From the NCBI GenBank assembly GCA_963974125.1, contig CAXBCH010000010.1, forward strand, positions 1 through 64,000: a stretch of 64,000 nt of DNA, in the 5' to 3' direction. The notes under the pieces are model-generated. The model saw only the letters and a list, made by a program, of their open reading frames with translations, searched no databases and was not told the origin of the DNA. Both the position numbers and the translations under genes were made by a program. Shown piece after piece: positions 41,538 through 50,762 of the stretch. Numbering within the stretch: position 1 is the stretch's first letter; the number at the start of each line of letters is the position of its first letter. This stretch comes from Haliea sp963974125 (GTDB taxonomy: Bacteria; Pseudomonadota; Gammaproteobacteria; Pseudomonadales; Halieaceae).

Positions 41538-42467
41538 TCAGCCGCGCCTGAGGTTGGGGAAGCGGGCGCTGAAACCGGCGCCAGCCGCGGGCAACGGTCC
41601 GTTCCCGCCCTCCAGGTTGTCGGTAATGTATTCGCTGGAAGCCGCGGCCAGGTCCTGATACAAGCTGCCGGTGAGGGCCAGGGCTTCGGCCCCGGGCCAG
41701 CCTGGCGGCAACAGTTCCTCCGGCAGTGGGGTGTCGTGCAGCAGGACCCGGCGAAAGTCGTGAATCAGCAAGGTACGCACGATGAAAGCCGCTTCGGGAT
41801 CCAGTCGCCGTTGTCGCGACGCCCAGCGTTGCAGGGGCCTGAAGTTGTCCAGGAAAGCACGGTAGGCTGCCGCGGTGGCATCGAGTTGCCAGCTTTCGTG
41901 GACCAGTTGTCGCAGGCGCCTGGCCGAGCCCAGGGTGGAACTGGTGGCGTCGAACAGCAGCACCTTGTCACTGGCGTCGAATTCCTCGAGGGTTTCCCGC
42001 AGGGCCTGGCCCGGGCTGCCGGGCTTGGCCAGGGTGCCGGGTGCTATCGCGCGGAAACCCTGCCAGTTCAGGCTGCGGCGAAAATCGTCGCGATCGGATT
42101 CGGCAATGGCGAGGGGAATGAGGATTTGCCAGTGTCCCTCCCAGCTGGTGTCCTCGGTCGCGTAGATGCGCCGGGCGGCACGTTCGTATTCGGCGTTGCC
42201 ATGGGCAGTGAAGCGATAATAGCTGCGACGCCCGACCCGCTCGGCCTCCAGCCAGCCCTCCCTGACCAGGCGAAACACGGACGTCCGCACCAGCCGCTCG
42301 TTCACGCCCAGGGGCGCCAGCGCATGCACCAGGCTTCCCAGCCAGAGGGTGTGCCCGTGCTGGGATACGGTATCGCCAAACAGGGTGATGATCAGCGATG
42401 TGCTGCGCATCGGTTTGCGAGTCCTGAACGTGTCCAGCAGGCGCCTGACGGCCGGCGGGTGTGCCAC
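41538..42467 (-). CDS. paaX: phenylacetic acid degradation repressor PaaX
   Basis: A 309-residue PaaX (E. coli PaaX has 316). The N-terminal winged helix is clear (TSLIITLFGDTVSQHG, WLGSLVHALAPLGVNERLVRTSVFRL, REGWLEAERVGRRSYY), followed by the PaaX central and C-terminal domains. I take the GTG at 42467, with GAGAGG eight bases upstream; longer in-frame starts lack family similarity. It represses paa genes until phenylacetyl-CoA binds. It is divergent from paaK. Confidence 0.95.
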   Translation of the reverse strand: MAHPPAVRRLLDTFRTRKPMRSTSLIITLFGDTVSQHGHTLWLGSLVHALAPLGVNERLVRTSVFRLVREGWLEAERVGRRSYYRFTAHGNAEYERAARRIYATEDTSWEGHWQILIPLAIAESDRDDFRRSLNWQGFRAIAPGTLAKPGSPGQALRETLEEFDASDKVLLFDATSSTLGSARRLRQLVHESWQLDATAAAYRAFLDNFRPLQRWASRQRRLDPEAAFIVRTLLIHDFRRVLLHDTPLPEELLPPGWPGAEALALTGSLYQDLAAASSEYITDNLEGGNGPLPAAGAGFSARFPNLRRG

Positions 42468-42577
42468 GGGTCTACCTCTCAGCTTCAATTGCGGAACCGG
42501 CCGCCCAGGCCCGGCAGCCGGAGGCGGCATGATACAGCGCCTGTCACGGATAACCCAGCACCGGCGCGTGGACAAAA

Positions 42578-42623
42578 ATGATACATAAATATTGATGAGG
42601 CAGCCAAATACGTATTATATTTG
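42578..42623. promoter_or_regulatory. paaX-paaK intergenic regulatory region with candidate PaaX motif
   Basis: AT-rich block between divergent paaX and paaK. ATGATACATAAAT (42578-42590) matches, in the opposite orientation, ATTGTGTATCAT (46161-46172) in front of paaZ. Next to it is a nested palindrome: AATACGTATT (42607-42616) inside CAAATA-N7-TATTTG (42605-42623). These are candidate PaaX sites; binding is inferred. Confidence 0.6.
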
Positions 42624-42664
42624 CGGCCACAATAATCCGCGTGACCTGCCACCACGGAGTCCCC

Positions 42665-43963
42665 ATGAGTCAAAGTCCCTGTCTCGATCCACTGCATCCC
42701 ATTGAAAAAGCGAGTCTCGACGAGCTGCGCGGCCTGCAACTGCAGCGCCTGCGCCAGTCGCTCCAGCACGCCTACGAGCACTCCCCGGTGTACCGGGCGA
42801 AGTTCGACGAGCACGGTGTTCACCCCGACGACCTGCAGGCACTGGAAGATCTGGCGAAATTTCCCTTTACCGGCAAGAGTGACCTGCGCGACAACTACCC
42901 GTTCGGCATGTTCGCCGTACCCATGGACAAGGTGGTGCGAGTGCATGCCTCCAGCGGTACCACCGGCAAGCCGACGGTGGTGGGTTACACCCAGGGGGAT
43001 ATTGACGTCTGGGCAGATGTCGTGGCCCGCTCCATTCGTGCCGCCGGCGGCCGTGCCGCGGACAAGGTCCATGTCTCCTACGGCTATGGCCTGTTTACCG
43101 GAGGTCTGGGTGCCCACTACGGTGCCGAGCGGCTCGGCTGCACCGTGATACCGATGTCCGGTGGCCAGACCGAGAAGCAGGTCCAGCTGATTGTCGACTT
43201 CGACCCGGACATCATCATGGTCACCCCGAGTTACATGATGAATATCGCCGACGAGATGGATCGGCAGAATGTGGATACCCGCAAGTTGTCACTGCGCGCG
43301 GGCATTTTTGGCGCCGAGCCCTGGACCGATGCCATGCGCCGGGAAATGGAGCAGCGGCTCAACCTCGACGCTGTCGACATCTATGGCCTGTCCGAGGTGA
43401 TGGGTCCCGGGGTTGCCCAGGAGTGCCTGGAAAGCAAGGATGGACCAACGATCTGGGAGGATCATTTCTACCCCGAGATCATCAATCCGGAGACCGGTGA
43501 AGTCCTGCCGGACGGCGAGGAGGGGGAACTGGTGTTCACCAGTCTCACCAAGGAGGCCATGCCGGTCATTCGCTATCGCACCCGGGACCTCACCCGCCTG
43601 CTGCCCGGTACCGCCCGCACCATGCGGCGCATGGCCAGGATTACCGGGCGCAGCGATGACATGCTGATTATCCGCGGCGTCAACGTCTTCCCGACCCAGA
43701 TCGAGGAGCAGCTGCTGGCGGTGGAAGGGCTCGCGCCGCACTACTTCATCGAAGTCACCAAGGAAGGGCACCTGGACGCGATGGAGGTGCACGTGGAAAT
43801 GGCCAGCGAATCCTCCGCGGGTGACATGCAGCGCGCGGCCCAGGCCCTGCAGCATCGCATCAAGTCCATGATCGGGATTTCCACCGCGGTGAAGCCGCAT
43901 GCCCCCGGCGTGATTCCCCGTTCCGAGGGCAAGGCCAAACGCGTGTTCGACAAGCGCCGCTGA
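42665..43963 (+). CDS. paaK: phenylacetate-CoA ligase
   Basis: A 432-residue AMP-forming ligase with the PaaK hallmarks: HASSGTTGKPTVVGYT P-loop, SYGYGLFTGGLG, YGLSEVMGPGVAQEC, YRTRDLT and the C-terminal SEGKAKRV. The start is the ATG of MSQSPCLD with GGAG upstream; a GTG at 42641 is in frame but unlikely. It activates phenylacetate from the upstream amine branch to phenylacetyl-CoA, the substrate of PaaABCDE. Confidence 0.97.
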   Translation: MSQSPCLDPLHPIEKASLDELRGLQLQRLRQSLQHAYEHSPVYRAKFDEHGVHPDDLQALEDLAKFPFTGKSDLRDNYPFGMFAVPMDKVVRVHASSGTTGKPTVVGYTQGDIDVWADVVARSIRAAGGRAADKVHVSYGYGLFTGGLGAHYGAERLGCTVIPMSGGQTEKQVQLIVDFDPDIIMVTPSYMMNIADEMDRQNVDTRKLSLRAGIFGAEPWTDAMRREMEQRLNLDAVDIYGLSEVMGPGVAQECLESKDGPTIWEDHFYPEIINPETGEVLPDGEEGELVFTSLTKEAMPVIRYRTRDLTRLLPGTARTMRRMARITGRSDDMLIIRGVNVFPTQIEEQLLAVEGLAPHYFIEVTKEGHLDAMEVHVEMASESSAGDMQRAAQALQHRIKSMIGISTAVKPHAPGVIPRSEGKAKRVFDKRR

Positions 43964-43979
43964 TGCGCGGCGCCGGGGC

Positions 43980-46079
43980 TCAGCCGCGGCTGTTGAGCGA
44001 GCCCAGGCTGTCGCCCGCGGCCAGCAGTTCCTGCAGCAGCGGCGCCGGCTCCCAGCTCTCGTCCCCGGTGAGTTCGCGCAATTCCCGCAGCCGCGCAATC
44101 ACGGCGTCCAGGCCGAGGCTGTCGGCATGGAACATGGGTCCACCGCGCCAGCTGGGAAAGCCGTAGCCGTTGATATAGACAATATCCACATCGCTCGGCC
44201 GGGCCGCGATGCCCTCCTGGAGAATGGCGGCGCCCTCATTGACCAGGGCGAGAATCAGCCGGTCGACAATCTCCTCGTCACCGATTTCCCGCTGCGGCAC
44301 TTGCCACTCGGCTGCGATGTCACGCAGCAGCTGTTCGACTTCCGGGTCGGCCTGGCGGGCCCGGGTGTCGGGGTCGTAGCGGTAGTAGCCGGCGCCGGAC
44401 TTTTGCCCCAGGCGGTCCATCTCCACCAGGGTGTCCGCGAGTGCGGACTCCAGCACCGAGCGCGACTCGATGCCCTGGTCGCGGCGCGAGCGGTAGCCGA
44501 TGTCGAGCCCGGCCAGGTCGCCAACCGCCAGCGGGCCCATGGCCATGCCCCAGTTTTCCATGGCCTGATCTATCTGTGTCGGCGTCGCACCCTCCAGCAG
44601 CAGCAACTGCGCCTGCCGTGCATAGGCCCGCAGCATGCGATTGCCGACGAAGCCATGGCAGACCCCCACCGCAACCGGGATCTTGCCAATGGTGCGAGCC
44701 AGCTTCATGAACGTCTGCACCACATCGGCAGCGGTTTTTTCCGCACGCACGACTTCCAGCAGTTTCATGACATTGGCGGGACTGAAAAAGTGCGCGCCGA
44801 TAACGTCCGCGGGGCGACTGGTGGCGGCGGCAATGGCGTTGACATCGAGATAGGAGGTGTTGGTTGCGAGGATGCAGCCCGGCTTGCAGGCGGCGTCAAG
44901 CTTGCCGAATACTTCCTGCTTTACCGCCATGTTTTCGAATACCGCCTCGATCACCAGGTCCACATCCGCGAGATCCTCGTACTCCAGCGTACCCTGGATG
45001 TTGTCCAGCCAGCCCGCCACGGCCTCCGCCGTGAAGCGACCGCGCTTCACTGAATTGGCGTAGTTCTGGCGAATTTTTTCCAGCCCCTTGTCCAGGTAGT
45101 CCCGGGTTGTTTCCACCAGGGTCACGGGAATGCCCGCGCTGGCGAAACACATGGCGATCCCGCCGCCCATGGTACCGGCACCGATCACTGCCACGCGCCG
45201 GATCGGGCGCAGGGGGGTGTCCGCCGGGATGTCGGGCAGCTTGCCGGTCGCGCGCTCGGCAAAGAATACGTGGCGCAGGGCCGCGGACTGTGGCGATGCC
45301 TTGCAGGCCAGGAAGCACTCCCGCTCGCGCTTGAGACCGTCTTCCAGGCTGGCGCTCAGGGCCAGTTCCACCAGTTCGGCGATATAGCCCGGCGCCGGCT
45401 GGCCGCGGTGTTTGCGCGCGGTTTGTTGTAGATGGCGGTCCAGGAAATCGGCCTGGGCAGGGGCGGGGACAGGACGTTCGCCCGTGGGTCGCACCGGTGC
45501 CGCTTCCGCCAGCAGGGTTTGGGTCCAGCGGATTGCCGCCGGCTCCAGTTCGCCTTCCAGAACCTGGTCAACCAGGCCCGACTCCAGGGCTTTTTTGGCA
45601 CTGATCGGCGCGCCGCCGCTGATCATCTCCAGCGCCAGCTCGGGGCCGACCAGCCGCGGCAGGCGCTGGGTGCCGCCGGCACCGGGCAGGAGGCCCAGCT
45701 TGACTTCCGGCAGCCCCAGCCGGGTGCCGGGGAGGGCTGCGCGGTAGTGGCAGGCCATCGCCAGCTCGAGGCCGCCACCCAAAGCGGTGCCGTGCAGAGC
45801 CACCGCCACCGGTTTGGAAAAGTTTTCCAGGGCGGTGATGACATCGGGCAGGCTGGGCGCTTGGGGCGGCTTGCCGAACTCGGTAATGTCGGCGCCGGCA
45901 ATAAAGGTCCTGCCTGCGCAGAGAATCAGCAGCAGCTGGCTGTCGTCGGTGCGGGCCTGCTCCAGTGATTGCATGATGCCCGCGCGCACGCTTTGCGACA
46001 GCGCATTCACGGGCGGATTGTCGATGCGGATGATCCCCAGGCTTGCATTCAGTTCGTAGTGTACGGCGCTGTCCGTCAT
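43980..46079 (-). CDS. fused enoyl-CoA hydratase / 3-hydroxyacyl-CoA dehydrogenase (replaces PaaF and PaaH)
   Basis: A 699-residue bifunctional protein. Residues about 1-190 form a crotonase domain (AGADITEFG, GTALGGGLELAMACHYR, PEVKLGLLPGAGGTQ), followed by NAD-binding 3-hydroxyacyl-CoA dehydrogenase domains (GAGTMGGGIAMCFASAG, GAHFFSPANVMKLLEVV, VGNRMLRAY). The layout is that of the peroxisomal-type multifunctional enzyme. No separate paaF or paaH is present, so it probably performs both late beta-oxidation steps to 3-oxoadipyl-CoA. It is convergent with paaK and divergent from paaZ, with AAGGAG before its ATG. Confidence 0.92.
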   Translation of the reverse strand: MTDSAVHYELNASLGIIRIDNPPVNALSQSVRAGIMQSLEQARTDDSQLLLILCAGRTFIAGADITEFGKPPQAPSLPDVITALENFSKPVAVALHGTALGGGLELAMACHYRAALPGTRLGLPEVKLGLLPGAGGTQRLPRLVGPELALEMISGGAPISAKKALESGLVDQVLEGELEPAAIRWTQTLLAEAAPVRPTGERPVPAPAQADFLDRHLQQTARKHRGQPAPGYIAELVELALSASLEDGLKRERECFLACKASPQSAALRHVFFAERATGKLPDIPADTPLRPIRRVAVIGAGTMGGGIAMCFASAGIPVTLVETTRDYLDKGLEKIRQNYANSVKRGRFTAEAVAGWLDNIQGTLEYEDLADVDLVIEAVFENMAVKQEVFGKLDAACKPGCILATNTSYLDVNAIAAATSRPADVIGAHFFSPANVMKLLEVVRAEKTAADVVQTFMKLARTIGKIPVAVGVCHGFVGNRMLRAYARQAQLLLLEGATPTQIDQAMENWGMAMGPLAVGDLAGLDIGYRSRRDQGIESRSVLESALADTLVEMDRLGQKSGAGYYRYDPDTRARQADPEVEQLLRDIAAEWQVPQREIGDEEIVDRLILALVNEGAAILQEGIAARPSDVDIVYINGYGFPSWRGGPMFHADSLGLDAVIARLRELRELTGDESWEPAPLLQELLAAGDSLGSLNSRG

Positions 46080-46130
46080 GTTTTCTCCTTGTTGCGGTCG
46101 TGGTCCGGGGCTGTTTGTGACAGCCTCGAA

Positions 46131-46172
46131 GTATTACATAAAGCTTTACAGAAGGTAATCATTGTGTATCAT
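46131..46172. promoter_or_regulatory. divergent regulatory region before paaZ with candidate PaaX motif
   Basis: AT-rich block between the fused hydratase/dehydrogenase gene and paaZ. It contains the palindrome TAAAGCTTTA (46139-46148), the pair ATTAC/GTAAT around it, and ATTGTGTATCAT (46161-46172), the reverse complement of which (ATGATACACAAT) recurs in the paaX-paaK region. A promoter for both directions is expected here. Confidence 0.6.
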
Positions 46173-46241
46173 AATTGGCGGCCTCGGGCGGTGACCCGGG
46201 TCGGGTAAATCCCACAACGCATAATACAGGAGACGCGCTTC

Positions 46242-48284
46242 ATGAAGTTGCAAAGTTATGTCAGCGGCCAGTGGCAGGAAGGTACGGGTAGCGGTGTTAC
46301 CGTACGCGACGCGGTTACCGGCGAGCCGGTCTGCGACGTCAGCAGCGAGGGCGTGGACTTTGCGGCGATGGTGCACCACGGCCGCGACATCGGCGGGCCC
46401 GCCCTGCGTGCGATGACTTTCCATGAGCGCGCGGCAGCCCTCAAGGCCATGGCCAAGCACCTGATGGAGCGCAAGGAAGATTTCTACGCCCTGTCGGCGC
46501 GTACCGGCGCGACCCGCGCCGATGGCTGGGTCGACATCGAGGGCGGCATTGGCACGGTGTTCACCTATGCCAGCCTGGTCAGCCGGGAAATGCCCAACGA
46601 TGTCATCATGGTGGAAGGGGATGTCGAGCGCCTGTCAAAGGGCGGCAGCTTTCTCGGTCGCCATGTCCTCACCTCCAAGCCCGGCGTGTCGGTACACATC
46701 AATGCCTTCAATTTTCCCTGCTGGGGCATGCTGGAGAAGATTGCCCCCAGCCTCGCGGCCGGGGTACCGGTCATCATCAAGCCGGCGACGCCAACGGCCT
46801 ATCTCACCGAGGCCATGGTACGGGAAATGATTGCGGGCGGCTTCTTCCCCGAAGGTTCGATCCAGCTCATCTGTGGTTCTGTCGGCGATCTGCTGGAGCA
46901 CCTGTCCGAGCAGGATGTGGTCACCTTCACCGGCTCCGCGAGCACCGGGCGCAAGCTGCGTACCCACCCCAACCTGGTGGCCAATTCGGTGCCCTTCACC
47001 ATGGAGGCCGATTCGCTGAACTGCGCCGTCCTCGGCGCCACTGTTGCGGCTGACGATCCGGAATTCGAATTGTTCATCAAGGAAGTGGTGCGGGAGATGA
47101 CGGTCAAGGCGGGGCAGAAGTGCACCGCCATCCGCCGCATCATCGTGCCCGCCGCGCAACTGGACGCCGTTGCCGGGGCGCTGCAGGCGCGGCTGGAAAA
47201 GACCACGGTCGGCGATCCCGGCGCGGAAGGCGTGCGCATGGGGCCGCTGGTGGGCCGCGACCAGGCCCGGGATGTGCGCGCCAGCGTCGAGCAGCTGGCG
47301 AGCGAATGCGAAGTGATCTACGGGGGCGGGGAAACATTTCCGCTCACCGGTACCGACAACAGCAGCGGCGCATTCTTTCCGCCTACCCTGTTGCGCTGTG
47401 ACGACCCGCATGGCAAGACGCTGGTCCATGAAGTGGAGGCTTTTGGCCCGGTCAGCACGCTCATCCCTTACCAGGACATCGACGATGCGATTGCCATCAC
47501 CCGTCTCGGCAAGGGCAGTCTGGTTGGCTCCCTGTTCACCTTCGACGATGCCGAGGCACGGCAGGTGATACTGGGTACAGCGCCATGGCACGGTCGCATG
47601 CTGATCATCAATCGCGATTGCGCCGGTGAGTCAACCGGCCACGGCTCGCCGCTGGCGCCGCTGGTACACGGTGGTCCCGGGCGCGCCGGTGGTGGCGAAG
47701 AGCTCGGTGGCCTGCGTGCCGTCAAACACTACATGCAACGCACCGCGCTGCAGGGTTCACCGACCACGTTGATGGCCATTACCTCCGAGTACCATGCCGG
47801 GGCCCGGTCCTACTCCGATGACGTGCATCCCTTCAAAAAGTATTTCGAGGACCTGCAGGTGGGCGAGTCCCTGCTGACGCACCGGCGCACGGTGACGGAA
47901 GCGGACATTGTCAACTTCGGCTGCATCAGCGGTGACCATTTCTACGCCCACTTCGACGAAATTGCCGCGAAGGACTCCTTCTTTGGCAAGCGTGTCGCCC
48001 ACGGCTATTTCGTGATTTCCGCCGCGGCGGGGATGTTTGTGCATCCCGCTCCCGGTCCGGTCATTGCCAACTACGGTCTCGAGAACCTGCGCTTCGTGGA
48101 ACCGGTGGCGCCGGGCGACACCATCCGCACCCGGCTCACGGTGAAGAAGAAAATCAAGAAGGCCCGGCGTGGTGATGAAAAACCCAATGGTGTTGTCGTG
48201 TGGGCCATCGAGGTGACCAACCAGGCCGACGAGCCGGTGGCCATCTACGACATCCTGACGTTGGTAGAACGCCGCGAAGACTGA
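46242..48284 (+). CDS. paaZ: oxepin-CoA hydrolase / 3-oxo-5,6-dehydrosuberyl-CoA semialdehyde dehydrogenase
   Basis: A 680-residue bifunctional enzyme, the same length and layout as E. coli PaaZ. The N-terminal ALDH domain has catalytic Glu255 (MEADSLN) and Cys294 (GQKCTAIRR), one residue off E. coli Glu256/Cys295. The C-terminal MaoC-like R-hydratase domain (from about 535; SGDHFYAHFDE) opens the oxepin ring. It is the first gene of the nine-gene paaZGIJABCDE unit. Confidence 0.97.
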   Translation: MKLQSYVSGQWQEGTGSGVTVRDAVTGEPVCDVSSEGVDFAAMVHHGRDIGGPALRAMTFHERAAALKAMAKHLMERKEDFYALSARTGATRADGWVDIEGGIGTVFTYASLVSREMPNDVIMVEGDVERLSKGGSFLGRHVLTSKPGVSVHINAFNFPCWGMLEKIAPSLAAGVPVIIKPATPTAYLTEAMVREMIAGGFFPEGSIQLICGSVGDLLEHLSEQDVVTFTGSASTGRKLRTHPNLVANSVPFTMEADSLNCAVLGATVAADDPEFELFIKEVVREMTVKAGQKCTAIRRIIVPAAQLDAVAGALQARLEKTTVGDPGAEGVRMGPLVGRDQARDVRASVEQLASECEVIYGGGETFPLTGTDNSSGAFFPPTLLRCDDPHGKTLVHEVEAFGPVSTLIPYQDIDDAIAITRLGKGSLVGSLFTFDDAEARQVILGTAPWHGRMLIINRDCAGESTGHGSPLAPLVHGGPGRAGGGEELGGLRAVKHYMQRTALQGSPTTLMAITSEYHAGARSYSDDVHPFKKYFEDLQVGESLLTHRRTVTEADIVNFGCISGDHFYAHFDEIAAKDSFFGKRVAHGYFVISAAAGMFVHPAPGPVIANYGLENLRFVEPVAPGDTIRTRLTVKKKIKKARRGDEKPNGVVVWAIEVTNQADEPVAIYDILTLVERRED

Positions 48285-48299
48285 GGAGGGCAGCTGCTC

Positions 48300-49091
48300 A
48301 TGGCCTGGGAACATATCGAGTTCACTATTGACAAGGGCGTGGCAAGGCTGGTGTTGAACCGGCCCGCAGCGCTCAACAGCTTTACCGCGGCAATGCACGC
48401 GGAGGTGCGGGAAGTACTGACCCGCGCCGCCGGGGATCCGCAGGTGCGGGCGGTGCTGCTGACCGGCGCTGGCCGCGGCTTCTGCGCCGGCCAGGATCTC
48501 AACGATCGCGCCGTGTCCGCGGGCGATGCGCCGCCGGACCTGGGCGACTCGGTGGAAAAATACTACAACCCGCTGATACGGCTGCTGACCGGGATGGAAA
48601 AGCCGGTGATTTGTGCCGTAAACGGTGTGGCTGCCGGTGCCGGTGCCAATATCGCCCTGGCCTGCGACATCGTCATTGCGGGTCGGTCTGCCAGTTTCAT
48701 CGAGTCCTTCGCCAAACTGGGCCTGATTCCGGATTCCGGCGGCACCTGGACCCTGCCCCGCCTGGTCGGCATGGCCCGGGCCAAGGGTCTTGCCATGCTG
48801 GGGCCCAAGGTGTCCGCGGAGCAGGCCCTGGCATGGGGCATGATCTGGCAGGTGGTCGAGGATGACGAACTGCAGGCAACCGCATTGGAGCTGGCGGAAA
48901 CCATGGCCACCCAGCCCACACGCGGTTTCGCGTTCACCAAGCAGGCGTTCGCGGCCTCGGCGGCCAACACGCTTGACCAGCAGCTCGAACTGGAAAAGGA
49001 ATTGATGCGGGCCGCGGGCCAGACCGCGGATTACCGTGAAGGTGTCGCCGCGTTCCTGGAAAAACGCCCACCGCAGTATCGGGGTGAATAG
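48300..49091 (+). CDS. paaG: 1,2-epoxyphenylacetyl-CoA isomerase
   Basis: A 263-residue crotonase-fold protein with PaaG traits: NRPAALNSFTAAMHAEV, GRGFCAGQDLNDRAV, GVAAGAGANIALACDI and SFAKLGLIPDSGGTW, where the Asp of IPDSGG is the key residue. It isomerises the ring epoxide to oxepin-CoA and later moves a double bond. It follows paaZ by 15 bases. Confidence 0.95.
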   Translation: MAWEHIEFTIDKGVARLVLNRPAALNSFTAAMHAEVREVLTRAAGDPQVRAVLLTGAGRGFCAGQDLNDRAVSAGDAPPDLGDSVEKYYNPLIRLLTGMEKPVICAVNGVAAGAGANIALACDIVIAGRSASFIESFAKLGLIPDSGGTWTLPRLVGMARAKGLAMLGPKVSAEQALAWGMIWQVVEDDELQATALELAETMATQPTRGFAFTKQAFAASAANTLDQQLELEKELMRAAGQTADYREGVAAFLEKRPPQYRGE

Positions 49092-49537
49092 TGAACAACC
49101 CGGAACAACTGGCCCGTGACTGTGGTGAGGCCCTCTGGGTGGGTGACCACGCCTGCAGGGCGCTGGGCGTGACCCTGGTGGCGATTGCACCGGGCACCGC
49201 TACCATGACCATGCGCGTGCGGGCCGACATGGTCAACGGTCACGACCTCTGTCACGGCGGCCTCATATTTACCCTGGCGGACAGCTGCTTTGCCTACGCC
49301 TGCAACAGTGAGAACTTCAACACCGTCGCCGCCGGCGCCCGTATCGAATTCCTGGCGCCGGCCCGGCTGGGCGATGAATTGACCGCAAGCGCCAGGCAGG
49401 TTCAGCAGGGCCGTCGCAGTGGCGTCTACGATGTCACTGTCAGCAACCAGGCGCAGCAGACCATCGCCCTGTTTCGGGGCAATTCCCACCGCATTGGTGG
49501 CCACCTTGTCGACACTGGAACCGGAGAGATTGACTAA
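49091..49537 (+). CDS. paaI: PaaI hydroxyphenylacetyl-CoA thioesterase
   Basis: A 148-residue hotdog thioesterase (HDLCHGGLIFTLADSCFAYACNS is the PaaI core). The start is a GTG sharing one base with the paaG stop codon. It releases dead-end aryl-CoA esters that would trap CoA in the phenylacetate pathway. Its stop overlaps the paaJ start (TAATG). Confidence 0.95.
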   Translation: MNNPEQLARDCGEALWVGDHACRALGVTLVAIAPGTATMTMRVRADMVNGHDLCHGGLIFTLADSCFAYACNSENFNTVAAGARIEFLAPARLGDELTASARQVQQGRRSGVYDVTVSNQAQQTIALFRGNSHRIGGHLVDTGTGEID

Positions 49538-50739
49538 TGCAAGACGCTTTCATCTGTGATGCCCTGCGCACCCCCATTGGCCGTTACGGCGGCGCCCTGG
49601 CGCCGGTGCGTACCGATGACCTGGGTGCCATCCCCCTGCGCGCCCTGATGGCACGCAATCCGGGTGTGGACTGGGCCCAGGTTGACGATGTCTGGTTCGG
49701 TTGCGCCAACCAGGCTGGCGAAGACAACCGCAACGTGGCGCGGATGAGCAGCCTGCTGGCCGGCCTCCCGGTGACCGTGCCCGGAGTGACGGTAAACCGG
49801 CTCTGCGGCTCCGGCATGGATGCCATCGGCAGTGCTGCCCGGGCCATCAAGTGCGGCGAAGCCCGGCTGGCCATTGCCGGCGGTGTCGAATCCATGTCCC
49901 GGGCGCCGTTTGTCATGGGCAAGGCCAACGCTGCCTACAGCCGCGATGCGCAGATGTACGACACGACTATCGGCTGGCGTTTCGTCAATCGCCTGATGCA
50001 GAAACAGTACGGCATCGACTCCATGCCCGAGACTGCGGAGAACGTTGCCGAGCAGTTCGGCATTGAGCGGGCGGCGCAGGATGCCTTCGCCCTGCGCAGC
50101 CAGCAGCGCACGGCGGCGGCGCAGGCCGCGGGCGTATTCGAGCAGGAAATCACTCCGGTGAACATTCCCCAGCGCAAGGGTGATCCCGTGCAGGTGACCA
50201 CGGACGAGCATCCCCGCGACACCACGCTGGAAGCGCTGGCAAAGCTGCCGACACCGTTCCGGGACAACGGCACGGTGACAGCCGGCAATGCCTCCGGCGT
50301 CAACGATGGCGCCTGCGCGCTGATCCTGGCTTCTGCGGAGGCTGCGCGCAGTCAGGGCCTGACCCCGCGCGCCCGCGTGCTGGCCATGGCCAGCAGTGGC
50401 CTGGAGCCGCGCATCATGGGTTACGGCCCGGTGGAGGCTACGCACAAGGTGCTGCGGCTCGCAGGGCTCGAACTCGCGGCGATGGATGTGATCGAATTGA
50501 ACGAGGCCTTTGCAGCGCAGGGACTTGCCGTGTTGCGGGGCCTGGGGTTGGCGGACGATGCCCCCCAGGTCAACCCGAATGGCGGCGCGATTGCCCTCGG
50601 GCATCCTCTGGGCATGAGTGGCGCGCGGCTGGTGACTACGGCCCTGTACGAGCTGCATCGCCGCGGAGGTCGCTATGCGCTGTGCACGATGTGCATTGGC
50701 GTCGGGCAGGGTATTGCAATGGTTATTGAACGGGTTTGA
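49537..50739 (+). CDS. paaJ: 3-oxoadipyl-CoA/3-oxo-5,6-dehydrosuberyl-CoA thiolase
   Basis: A 400-residue thiolase with all catalytic elements: nucleophile Cys in VNRLCGSGMDAIG, GHPLGMSGAR and the C-terminal CTMCIGVGQG. PcaF/PaaJ-type features include the start DAFICDALRTPIGRYGG. It performs the two thiolytic cleavages that end the pathway in acetyl-CoA and succinyl-CoA. Confidence 0.95.
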   Translation: MQDAFICDALRTPIGRYGGALAPVRTDDLGAIPLRALMARNPGVDWAQVDDVWFGCANQAGEDNRNVARMSSLLAGLPVTVPGVTVNRLCGSGMDAIGSAARAIKCGEARLAIAGGVESMSRAPFVMGKANAAYSRDAQMYDTTIGWRFVNRLMQKQYGIDSMPETAENVAEQFGIERAAQDAFALRSQQRTAAAQAAGVFEQEITPVNIPQRKGDPVQVTTDEHPRDTTLEALAKLPTPFRDNGTVTAGNASGVNDGACALILASAEAARSQGLTPRARVLAMASSGLEPRIMGYGPVEATHKVLRLAGLELAAMDVIELNEAFAAQGLAVLRGLGLADDAPQVNPNGGAIALGHPLGMSGARLVTTALYELHRRGGRYALCTMCIGVGQGIAMVIERV

Positions 50740-50762
50740 CGGCACTTTACAGGAGAGCGGTT

